A DNA stretch of 64,000 bases, from the NCBI GenBank assembly GCA_024114885.1, contig CP099419.1, positions 3,472,001-3,536,000 on the forward strand, written 5' to 3'. Of the stretch, positions 55,246 to 64,000 are shown piece after piece. The notes under the pieces were generated by a model. It was not told the origin of the DNA and did no database searches. It saw only the letters and a list, made by a program, of their open reading frames with translations. Made by a program: the position numbers and the translations under genes. Positions within the stretch are counted from its first letter, which is position 1; each line of letters opens with the position of its first letter. This DNA is from Septoria linicola (lineage: Eukaryota > Ascomycota > Dothideomycetes > Mycosphaerellales > Mycosphaerellaceae).

Positions 55246-56229
55246 TCAAGCTCGTGCCGTAGCTTTCCATGCGGCTTTCAAGTTGATAAAGCCTGGTACG
55301 AAACCAGTCAAGCCAACCATGGTCTCGCTCATTGGGCTCTCCTCCACAGACCCATCGTAGATGCCCCAGTGGACCGCATTTGGGAACCAACCCATGTTCG
55401 CGTACAACTGTGTCCACCACTTTCTCTCGAGCTCTTTGCTTTGCACACTAACCACGCCTTCGTCTACCTTCTCAGCACCAAATTCTTCGTTGTATTGCAA
55501 CTGCCTCACTCTCGCTAGTCGCACAAACTCCAGCACAACTTCTGCAAGCCAGAACTGCGAGCTGACAGTCCACCATCTCGCCTCTTTCGATGTGAAGCGA
55601 TCTGAGCGCAAGACGCCTTTCTTCGCCAAATATGCGCCATTTTCATACAACTGGAAGCCTGCAGATGAGAAGATCTTGGCCCAGGTAATCAGCTTGAGCG
55701 CTGGGTCGCGACTGGGCTTGTTCCAAGCACTCTTTGCGCCAACATAAATGTCAAGCAATCCTCTAAGTCTCCAGAAAGTGCGGACTTCATCAATCGCGTC
55801 GCCAAAGCTTTTTACTGATAGGCAAGCCTCAGTGAGCTCGAGATGTGGAGGCTGGATCTCAGCGATGAGTGTCTCGCCTGGCAGCATGGTTTTGGAGGCA
55901 TTGCGAGCTATCGTCTCGGCAAGTTGCTCATATTTCCGAGCAAGCACGCGCGTGAGCTGAGCGTGGGTGAATGCAAGGGTGTAGTAGGCTGTGCATAGGA
56001 GGGAGTCACGGCCGGCAGCAGTCGACAGAAGACGCTGCAGATGGGAGAGGAAGAAGTCGCCCTTCAATGACGCGTGAAGCAGGAGCAGCTTGAGCTTCCG
56101 CACGGAAGACATGGCGGCAAGTGATCGATGTGAGGCCGGTTCGATGTCAAGATCGGTATGGATATACGGTGTAGATAGGGATGTCGCGGAAGAGTATGAG
56201 CGCGTAGGCGGTCCGTAATCTGGCTTCAC
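55246..56229 (-). CDS. PEX11: Peroxisomal membrane protein of the PEX11 family
   Basis: A single exon encodes 327 residues, longer than yeast Pex11 and like the PEX11C-type proteins of filamentous fungi. The N-terminal 50 residues are Ser/Pro-rich. The family pattern is seen in DEVRTFWRLRGLLDIYVGAK, then LKLITWAKIFSSAGFQLYENGAYLAKKG and the C-terminal GWFPNAVHWGIYDG with a final hydrophobic segment FVPGFINLKAAWK. Pex11 proteins shape peroxisome membranes and promote division. Start assignment is uncertain because several Met codons lie early (for example MSSVRKL about 40 codons in). Confidence 0.85.
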   Translation of the reverse strand: MKPDYGPPTRSYSSATSLSTPYIHTDLDIEPASHRSLAAMSSVRKLKLLLLHASLKGDFFLSHLQRLLSTAAGRDSLLCTAYYTLAFTHAQLTRVLARKYEQLAETIARNASKTMLPGETLIAEIQPPHLELTEACLSVKSFGDAIDEVRTFWRLRGLLDIYVGAKSAWNKPSRDPALKLITWAKIFSSAGFQLYENGAYLAKKGVLRSDRFTSKEARWWTVSSQFWLAEVVLEFVRLARVRQLQYNEEFGAEKVDEGVVSVQSKELERKWWTQLYANMGWFPNAVHWGIYDGSVEESPMSETMVGLTGFVPGFINLKAAWKATARA

Positions 56230-56676
56230 GAGGCAGTGTCACCGAGCAATAGTGTTGCAGGTGTTGCAAATATGTTCATCCTAAGAATGTTTTGAGCAGC
56301 ACTCTGAAGCCAGCGCGTGAAAGTGGATCTGTCTTGAAGTGAACCTCGGCATCTCACCATCTCCCGACTGCACTCCGTTCTCTCGCAATCGTATGCACTG
56401 CTTACTCTCACTGTAGTGATTTCCTACTTGCTATCAGTAGCCAGCTCACAGCGAATTAGCAGTAGCACTCAGGTAGCAAGAGAGCCTAGATTCGTGCCAC
56501 CTCAGAACCTGCATCATGCAGAAGGACCCACTTGTTCACGGTGACAAGCTTCTTCGGACGATCTGCTTCTGCCCCTCAGGCAGCTGAAACGTAAAGGCTA
56601 CAAAACATATTTCCTTCTTCTCTCGCCTGCCAAGCACACACTGCACAGTATATCACAGGCATAACAGAACACCGCC
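56230..56676. other. Divergent intergenic region, PEX11-like and calmodulin-like genes
   Basis: Holds the promoters of both genes. TATATCACAGG just before the ATG at 56650s might be a TATA-like element. Nothing coding is supported. Confidence 0.4.
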
Positions 56677-57379
56677 ATGGACAAGCTATCTGCAGAAGAA
56701 GCGCAGCATTACCGCGACGCGTTCTCGGTCTTCGTAAGAACAGCGTAGCATGAGCGATCTTGGAGCAGATACTGATTTCTTGGCTCCACAGGACAAGAAC
56801 GGCGATGGTAGGCGAGCACGCGAGCAGCTTTTTGCCGCCGATTCAAGACTAACACCAGACAAGGCGAGATCTCAGCAGCAGAGCTAGGCGCAGTCATGCG
56901 TTCACTTGGCCTGAAGCCCACAGATGGAGAGCTTGAGGATATGCTTCACGAAGTCGACTCCGACAACAGCGGCACAATTGATATCAATGGTATGCTGTGA
57001 ACTGCAACGAGCCCTGCTGCCTGTCCTAGAATTTGTAATTGACTAGACTCCAGAATTCCTGGCACTCATGTCCCATGTCGGCTCTGCCCAAGACACCGAA
57101 GACGAACTGCTCCAGGCATTCCGCGTGTTCGACAAGGACAACAGCGGAACCATTTCAGCATCCGAGATGCGCGATGTGCTGAAAGCGCTTGGAGAAGACC
57201 TGACTGACAAGGAGATCAACGAGATCATGAGTGCTGCCGATACAGATGGCGACAAGACGATTGATTGTGAGTGTCTACCTCTCCTCCTACGAGTGCTTGG
57301 TCTCCAATTCCGTTGCGCTGCTAACACTAAACTAGTTGAGGAGTTCAAGAAGATCATGCAAGATCCTAAGCTGTCATGA
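56677..57379 (+). CDS. Calmodulin-like four-EF-hand protein
   Basis: Five exons (56677-56733, 56792-56807, 56864-56989, 57054-57266, 57336-57379) sum to 151 residues. Four EF-hand loops are seen: DKNGDGEISAAE, DSDNSGTIDINE, DKDNSGTISASE and DTDGDKTIDFEE. The fourth has Lys where the nearly invariant Gly (position 6) normally sits. The central linker between hands 2 and 3 is SHVGSAQDTEDEL, not the canonical calmodulin ARKMKDTDSEEE. Divergence suggests a calmodulin-related protein, not the essential calmodulin itself. It would bind calcium in the cytosol; targets are unknown. All splice sites are canonical or near so and phases are exact. Confidence 0.85.
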
Positions 57380-57554
57380 GATGCTCTTCTTGAAAAGTTT
57401 TCATTTCGACTAGGTGGCATGGCGTCCGGCGTTGAACCAGCCAGGCAGGCATTCATGATAGCTTCTCATACGGTCTGCCGCTATTGATACATGATATCCA
57501 GTACATGCAATTTCTTAAAGCCTCCTCGGCTTACAGCATTGGCAAGACCAACAT

Positions 57555-57839
57555 CTATTTCGCAGCAGTGTCATCGCCAACATCGTTGTTCTTTGCGCTC
57601 TTCGTCTTCCGCGACTGCTCCTGGTTCTCGCGGCCTCCCTCAGTCTCCTTGTTGCTGCCAACGTCGCCGGCTGGGACCTTTTGCTTTGCAGGCTCGGTCA
57701 AACGCTCTGCTCCATCTGCACAAAGCCCATCAGTAAGAGCAAATCTTGAAGCAAATGAATGACACTCACTTTCGTCAACTGGTCCCGGGCCAGTAGGCTC
57801 GAGCCTTGGGTTGACTTCTCCTGTGTTTGGGTTTGGCAT
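57555..57839 (-). CDS. Small hydrophilic protein
   Basis: Two exons (57839-57770 and 57715-57555) give 76 residues. Sequence is Glu/Lys/Asn-rich with PNPNTGEVNPRLEPTGPGP at the start and a basic stretch NQEQSRKTKSAKNN near the end. Splice sites are GT-AG. Short disordered proteins of this kind are common in fungal genomes. No function assigned. The 3' end lies 175 bases from the calmodulin-like gene stop, tail to tail. Confidence 0.5.
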   Translation of the reverse strand: MPNPNTGEVNPRLEPTGPGPVDESECHSFASRFALTDGLCADGAERLTEPAKQKVPAGDVGSNKETEGGRENQEQSRKTKSAKNNDVGDDTAAK

Positions 57840-58332
57840 TTTTGTGTTGTGGTAAAGATTGCAGTTGTTGATCTGAGGATGCTCGTGTGCTCAGAAGCAT
57901 GAACATTCAAAAGTGTCTGCCAATGTCAACAAATTACGTCGACGCGACGTAGGAGCACATATCCAGGCGTCATGTAACCACGCTTGCCAAAAGCTTCGAC
58001 CCCACACTGTGGTTCTACACATACGATTGCTACTCGTGAAAACCATAACATACTGTGTTTCATCATTCAGCTATGGCTATCGCGAGCGTCTTGTCCAGGT
58101 CATGTGCGACGATGAATAATAGCACGAGATGCCCACGCACTACGCGCCATGAATTAGCTAAGCAGCCCGGGCTGGGTACTGTATACTCGACATCAATCAC
58201 GTCCCGAGCAGTGGAACGCTTCCCGTCTCGTGTGCACACAATACCAGTCCATTGGAATTTCCCGAAAGGCGATTGTAGACTGCCAATGCAGCATTTTGAT
58301 GCCCTCGCGTAAAATTCTACAGCGAGATCGAA
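57840..58332. other. Intergenic region upstream of the small hydrophilic gene
   Basis: About 490 bases with no gene recognised. It lies between the small gene and the 3' end of the second dehydrogenase. Confidence 0.4.
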
Positions 58333-59320
58333 CTAGATTCTCCTCATCCATTCACTCATGTAGTCGCCATCATCCCAGTCGTCACGCTGCAAATCATAGT
58401 AGCCACGCTTCTGGAGCGACTTGGGGACAATCGCCAGCGCTCGACCTGTTTGTGTCAGTACTCAGATGTTGAAGCGTTGGGCTGCTATACCATTGATAGT
58501 CTTGTCAGAAGCTAGGTGCATGGCTGCTATACCAGCATCTTCAACATCACAAAAGTCAATGCCCGAAGCTTTCACTTGATCCCACATCTCTTGTGGCGCA
58601 ATTCGGGTAGCAATGAACCTGCTACTTGTCAGTTACTTCGCTTATCCCGAACCATGAACACACATGCCACGGCGCTATTAGATTGACTCTGATCTTCTGC
58701 TCAGGTCCTGATCTTCGAAGACTCTTCATGATGGCGCGAACACCGTGCTTGGAAGCATTGTATTGAGGCGCGTACTTATGATCCAGGTAGCCGGAGAGAC
58801 TGGAAGTGATGATAATGCATCGATCTCGGTCTCCGACTTCAGGCTGCTTCGGGAAGTAGTATAGTGCCAGCTTGATTGTGTAGAACACTCCAACGGTATT
58901 GACCTTCAGTGTTGCCAGCTGTGGCTCGATTGGATCGCCGCTCTCGTCCTCCTCATGTTCGAGGACGTCGTCTTTGCCCCCGATGCCAGCATTAGCTATA
59001 ACGATGTCAATGGTCTTGCTAGGCGATTTCTCCAGCGCCGCTTTGAAAAGTGTAGTCTGGTCTTTCCAATTCAGTACATCGCCTTGGACGAAGGCGACAT
59101 GCTCTGCTCCCAATTCCGTGGCAAGCTGCTCTCCGCGTTCTGTGGCCAGGTCGCTGAACGTGACGAATGATCCAGCCTTGACGAATGATCGCATATACTG
59201 CTCGCCAATACCAGAAGCTCCGCCAGTAAGAACTACGCTTTTGCCACTTAGTGAGCTCACATCGGGAAGAGTGTCTGCAGGAATAGCGTCATGCTTGGTG
59301 AAGCTGGTGTTGATACTCAT
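58333..59320 (-). CDS. Short-chain dehydrogenase/reductase, 15-PGDH-like
   Basis: Three exons (59320-58662, 58618-58491, 58445-58333) give 299 residues. The coenzyme motif TGGASGIGEQY is near residue 33, NAGIGG follows, and the catalytic set SSLSGYLDHKYAPQYNASKHG contains Ser, Tyr and Lys in the standard spacing. A substrate-binding region LIAPWHVFIATRIAP crosses the first intron. The C-terminus (YYDLQRDDWDDGDYMSEWMRRI) is typical of fungal hydroxyprostaglandin-dehydrogenase-like SDRs, which act on diverse alcohols. The precise substrate is unknown. Upstream of the ATG a 2.2 kb region is gene-free. Confidence 0.88.
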
Positions 59321-61508
59321 AGTGAAGCTGTGCTAGATCGTGAATGTGTCAATTCTTTCGAGGGCAGTGTCTTCCTCATATACCGAAAGGAGCCTACGTA
59401 TACGAACCGTATTCGTACGAGCTGAGGCGAGGATGTGCGGGCAAGTTACTGTACACGGCCACAGCTGCATTAGAATACTATCATGCTCAGTTCCAGGGCC
59501 GCCGCTATGGAAGGCTTGTACCAGCTGAGGGAGTGGAGCTAGGCTCAAGAGCCGAGGAGTCGCGTGGTTGTGAGAGAGTACCCGTCAGCTGAAGCTTGAG
59601 CTTGCAAATGCAGAGTGTGAACTACGGCGACGAGCTGAATCTCATACTATCCGAGTCAACGGTCGCGAGTCGCTTGCTGCTGCAAGCGATGCGTGCATGA
59701 AATGCCAACGAGACATGTCATCAGACAGTGGAGAGGAAGGATGAAGGAAGAGGGGCAGTTCGTGAAGAGGAAGCGCGCCAAGGATTAATCTTGACAGTGT
59801 TCACAACAACCCGACTCTGGTTCGCGGCTGACCCGGCACGGTCAAAGGACATCCTGTACCTCCTAGCGCAATCGAACCAATCCAGCGACATCTATGTGGC
59901 CGTGAGCGCTCTCAGATACGCGTAGAAGTGTTGCTCTCGAGATGGACACATTAGCGAGAGCCTTGGCACATCGTGAGACCTGTCTCACACTGCCTCAAGA
60001 TTGCTGTCTCCCGTCACAGGAGACCGCTTGAAGTGAGCCGGTCTAATGAGAAGATCTGTCGCGCTGCAAAGTCATGGCACAGGCGCTATGGCAGTAGTCA
60101 GGAGCTTGGATGGATCATTCAAATCGCGGCATTGAGAAGAGCCGCACAGGCACTGTGAGCAGCTTCTTGTGTCCGGCGACACAGTGGTGAACAGCCTTGC
60201 TGGTCGTGGTCTTCGATAGAGCGAGGCTTGGTACTCTAGTGGCCACATACTGCCAGAGAGCATGTGCGCCATGCAATCGGTCGTGGGAAGAGCATGAACG
60301 AAGAGGACGGCCGGGCCGGGCTGTACGGCCCAACGCTGGCGACTGCCGCCTGTTGTGTTGCTATCTGCCTTCACTTCCCTTCTGATTCTCTTTCGGTGCA
60401 TCAAAAACTTGCTTGAAGAGATTTGACGACAAGAGAGAAGAGAAGTTTTGGCGCCGTAGAGGCCGACTTACATGTGCTAGAGAGCCGTCCCCAGCAGTGC
60501 TGTGTGCCAGTCTATGATACAGGTAAGCACGCTCGAGCAGTTCTGAATGCAAGACCAAATTGCAGGTACGCCCTACACCTGCTCAGGCATGCTCCGCTCC
60601 TCGTGCTGTCATGTTTGTGCACGCCGAGAAGATTCTGGCGAATCGTTCACCGAGCCTCCGCCATCGTGGAGGCAAAAAGACCAAGACCATCAATGTTATT
60701 CAGTGCATCAGCGATAGCACATCCGGACTCTCGCGAGCACTGTCGCGAACATGTCCATCATGAGCCTGCATCGCCCACGGCACAAATCCGTTGAGTCTTG
60801 GCCGGTAGTCAAGAGCCATTCTTCAAGAGCCATCCAGGATACCAAAAGCTTGTCTTCGAAACACCACGCCGCCACCTGGCCTGATACAGGGGCTGAAGAC
60901 CTATTGATGAGGGATGGTGGAGATTTGGTGATTGTCATTGAGAGTGTTGCTAAAGTCACTCGCAGACCAGCGAGAGGTTGAGAGAGGCCATAGATCCGCC
61001 TGAATTGCATGGATTATGTGCCTCACCACTCGGACTGCCTACAGCAAAGCTACCTAAAAGTTCGGGGGTTCTTAGTGCGACCTGCTACAAGATGCCGTCT
61101 GAGCACTGGACAGCCTGACTTACCATGTGCCTCACCACCACGGTCGTGGTTCACAACCATGACACACCTTGCATTTCGTGCCCGTCAGCTATTTCGACGT
61201 CGATCACGCTGCCGTGTCGATTGCGGCGCACCGCATTGGGCAACGCCGTGCCAATCTACACCGTTGTGGTGTTGCCCCGCTTTAGTAGACCCTCAATGCA
61301 GTGTTCTCCCGCCTTGGTCTACGTGCAGTATGCTGCTGAGTTCATGGATCATTATCAGGCGACACTTGTCAGAAGCTATATAGGTAGACGAGGCAGTCTC
61401 CAATTTTGACGTCACATTTTGGAGGAAACGACGACCTGAAATTGTACCGCTTTTGCAAGACATTGAACAACGACCACTTCCTACCTTGGACACCAAGCAA
61501 GATCAACG
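59321..61508. other. Long gene-free interval
   Basis: The largest gap in the window, about 2.2 kb. Short ORFs on both strands carry no family motifs or plausible splice series. A near-repeat ATGTGCCTCACCAC occurs at about 61016 and 61125. It may hold a long promoter, noncoding transcripts or a lineage-specific gene I cannot see. Confidence 0.4.
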
Positions 61509-62668
61509 ATGGCCGAAGCACCAAAGAAATTGCGAGTCGGCGTTGTTGGAGCAGGTGAAGTTGCACAAGTTATTCACCTACCACTTCTGGGTCTACTCAG
61601 TCATCTGTACACCACAACAGCGATATGTGATATTTCCAAGAAGGTCTGTTACGCTTGCTGCATAATATCTTCTGGTACACAAACCTAACACTCTCTTTTA
61701 GACCACCGATCACTGCGCCGCCAAGTTCCACATCCCTCTCGCTACCACAGATCCAAACGAAGTCTTCACAAGTCCCGATGTCGATGTCGTATTCGTCCTC
61801 ACATCGGACGAGTTCCACGAGCCATACATCATTGCAGCTCTAGAAGCAGGCAAACATGTCATGATTGAGAAGCCTCTCACGCTCTCTCTCCAGTCCGTCG
61901 ACCGCATCCTTGCAGCAGAAGCCAAAGCCGCTGGACCTATCGTCTTCGTCGGCTACATGCGCCGCTATGCCAAGTCTTTCACTCAAACATTCAAGCGTGA
62001 AATAGAGAGTCAGAGACTTTCCAGGTCCAAATCCAACCTTTGTTGCACAGAGTGGCGCGTTCCCAGTCAAGCATACCGACGATATCCCAGCTTCAGCTTC
62101 CGGAGAGAGGGACCAACGCCTTGACGCTCTGTACAAGGAAGCTTTCCACTCCGAGCCCATCACGGACGATGGCATCAAGCTATGCCGATTCATGGCCACT
62201 CTCGGCTCGCACGACATCTCGCTCATGCGCGAGATCCTCGGGTTCCCCGAACGTGTCATAGCAGTCACAGCCCACGACCCCATCTACACCGCCATCTTCT
62301 CCTACATCGACCAACGCAGCCCCGGCAAAGAATCCTTCTCCGTAACCTACGAGTCCGGCTTCGAAGGCGTGGCCGACTTCGACGCCCACCTAGCCATCTA
62401 CGGCGAGAAGAAGCGAGTCATGATCAAGTACGATTCGCCCTTTGTCAAAGGTCTACCGATCAAAGTTGTCGTTCAGGAGACGAACGAGTTTGGTGAGATC
62501 GAGACGAAAGAGATCATCGGTAACTATGAGGATGCCTATACATATGAGCTGAAGGAGTTTTATGAGTGTGTTGTGAAAGGGAAAGAGGTGAAAACGAGCG
62601 TAAAGGATGCGAGGGAGGATCTGAGGCTGTATGACCTGATGTATCAGAAGTGGGAGGAGCAGAAGTAG
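61509..62668 (+). pseudogene. Gfo/Idh/MocA-type oxidoreductase, frame broken once
   Basis: Exon 1 (61509-61643) has the Rossmann start LRVGVVGAGEVAQVIHLPLL. After a 58-base intron, exon 2 reads TDPNEVFTSPDVDVVFVLTSDEFHEPYIIAALEAGKHVMIEKPLTLS, with the family E-K-P motif. At about 62011 the frame shifts by +1. Up to there it reads FKREIES and the next frame starts RDFPGPNPTFVAQSGAFPVK, continuing in one frame to the stop at 62668. Family members have about nine more residues here, so a loss of roughly 26 bases is likely. Members use NAD(P)(H) to oxidise sugars or related compounds. Whether this is a decayed gene or a local assembly error cannot be decided here. Confidence 0.75.
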
Positions 62669-63640
62669 AGTACGAAGGTGTGTGCACATGAGACCGTCGT
62701 GCTGGTAGAACCCACTTTTTGATACATCGTCTCGTACCTTCAGGTGAAGCTCAACATAGTCGCCGAGACCAGCAGTAACGTGTCGAAAGGGCGAAGCCGG
62801 GATTGAATGACAAGCGCGCAACGCAAGCCATCGGCCGTCATCGTGCCAGATCAATAGCCCCCCAGCCTCTCTGCGTTACTATGTGATTGAGCTCCACTTG
62901 TTGACTACAGCTGGAGGGCTCGGAGCAAGCAAAAGAGCGGCGAGCGGAATCTCGGGCAGACTGACACATAGGCTCCAGCTAGCGTGGTCTTTCGACCCTA
63001 GTACTTGCCTAATTCAGTCTCGCCGTATTGATCTCACGCTGCTGGCGAGAAAGGCATCGAGGGCAGAGTCTGGAATCGAAGCGTGTGCTGATCGTTCGCA
63101 TCGTTGAGAATCTTCTGCAATGTCCTCGGGCCTCTGATTCTGGCTGAGCGATCCAGGTATTTGTGTGGGCCCAGAGATCTAATCGAGGCTGCGGCATGCC
63201 TGGACAGGCGACTAAATCGTGGTCGATGTCGAGCCCACAGTGCGATCGCCAAAGCTGGACCACTGCCAAGCTCCTATCTGTAATTCTGGTGAGCTGACAG
63301 CATGTCAGACATTCCCATGTAGCGGTCGTCACGATTATAAAGTACAATTTGACCAAAAGGTACACAATGCTTGTCCTAACTGTCCTATAATGACTTCAAA
63401 ACGCCTTGCAATTAACGCTGATGCGATCGCCGAACGCTACACACGCTCAAGTTTGCGGCAAGAAGAGCGTAGCGCATACTTCAAAGTGCGATTTGCGGCC
63501 GTAATATCGTCCTCGTCTTCTGTGTCGCTGCCGTTCCAGTCGGCTCTCGTTACGTCGTGTTTCCATATATACAAGCACGAGCTTGTGTCCATGTGCACAG
63601 CGAGTGGCCGGGTGGATCGTGTATCTGGAAGACACATCCA
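62669..63640. other. Intergenic region, Gfo/Idh/MocA gene to right-edge gene
   Basis: About 970 bases, tail-to-tail. Plus-strand ORF 63219-63956 overlaps the right-edge gene antisense and looks like a shadow. No gene or repeat supported. Confidence 0.4.
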
Positions 63641-64000
63641 TCAGAATACATCATCCGGCCACTCAAAATTCTCGTCTTTACTCCCTCTCTTTGGAAGGCT
63701 CGGCACGCCACCCACTCCTGGTACGATCTTGACAGTATCGCTCACAGCGCGAGTCTGCTGCTTACTAATACCCTTGACCGATGGAGGACTAGCAGATCGG
63801 CTTTGGCGGGACGTGGCGCGAGTCGTGCGCTTGTGTGGGCTGTTTGAACGCGAGCGAATGCCGCTGCGTCCATACCTAGCAGGCGTTGCGGTCGCAGTCG
63901 GGTTCGGAGGCTCATCCTGCAGGGCCATGGTGCTCGTTTCTTCTTCCTCTTCGTAGACCGGATCGAGCAATGCGTCGTCGCCCTCTGCGGTCCTTGGTCG
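63641..64000 (-). CDS. C-terminal end of an unknown gene (partial)
   Basis: The frame is open to the right edge, so the start lies outside; at least 119 codons are visible. The sequence is disordered and Ser/Arg/Pro-rich, with TRATSRQSRSASP repeats and a final acidic-aromatic tail ENFEWPDDVF. No domain can be named. It might be the tail of a larger structural or signalling protein. Confidence 0.5.
   Translation of the reverse strand, partial: RPRTAEGDDALLDPVYEEEEETSTMALQDEPPNPTATATPARYGRSGIRSRSNSPHKRTTRATSRQSRSASPPSVKGISKQQTRAVSDTVKIVPGVGGVPSLPKRGSKDENFEWPDDVF

Noticed and set aside
63219..63956. Plus-strand 245-codon ORF at the right edge
   Set aside because: Overlaps the partial minus gene and intergenic DNA, no recognisable features.

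Overview
The window is eukaryotic nuclear DNA from a filamentous ascomycete. Genes are compact and closely spaced on both strands. They carry short GT-AG introns, mostly 40-150 bases, and encode fungal-type families such as Zn2Cys6 regulators, AIM6, CAF16 and an EDC3 with an FDF domain. A Dothideomycete is my best guess from overall gene style; this is inference, not proof. I see no bacterial operons, CRISPR arrays, transposons or biosynthetic cluster.

Layout. 0-10 kb: the 3' end of an unknown gene, the ER Hsp70-like chaperone LHS1, a split tRNA-Met with a damaged 5' end, a PaaI-like thioesterase, a truncated NMT1/THI5-like fragment, a DsbA-family protein, an FAD-dependent amine-oxidase-type enzyme and a HAD hydrolase. 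10-25 kb: an amino-acid permease, a Zn2Cys6 regulator, urease accessory protein UreD, cohesin subunit SCC3 (frame broken at a T run), AIM6 and DCN1. 25-38 kb: mRNA-decapping factor EDC3, a short-chain dehydrogenase, the WD40 protein CDT2 and the very long RRP5. 38-50 kb: a Q/N-rich single-pass membrane protein, an uncertain two-exon gene, a glycine-zipper protein, the ABC ATPase CAF16, the tRNA isopentenyltransferase MOD5, the DNA polymerase alpha B subunit POL12 and a small unknown gene. 50-64 kb: a multi-pass membrane protein (frame broken), a PEX11-family protein, a divergent calmodulin-like protein, a small hydrophilic protein, a second short-chain dehydrogenase, a Gfo/Idh/MocA oxidoreductase (frame broken) and a partial gene running off the right edge.

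Most genes are unrelated housekeeping functions, so the order reflects ordinary fungal gene packing. Two proteins act on cullin-RING ligases (DCN1 and CDT2), but they are 5 kb apart with EDC3 and a dehydrogenase between them. I did not find a convincing undescribed multi-gene system. The observations most worth checking are three genes whose frames break once each (SCC3, the membrane protein and the Gfo/Idh/MocA gene), the truncated THI5-like fragment, the tRNA-Met whose acceptor stem does not close, and several lineage-specific small or low-complexity proteins. Exon boundaries were read by eye; for nearly every spliced gene the exon lengths sum to a multiple of three.
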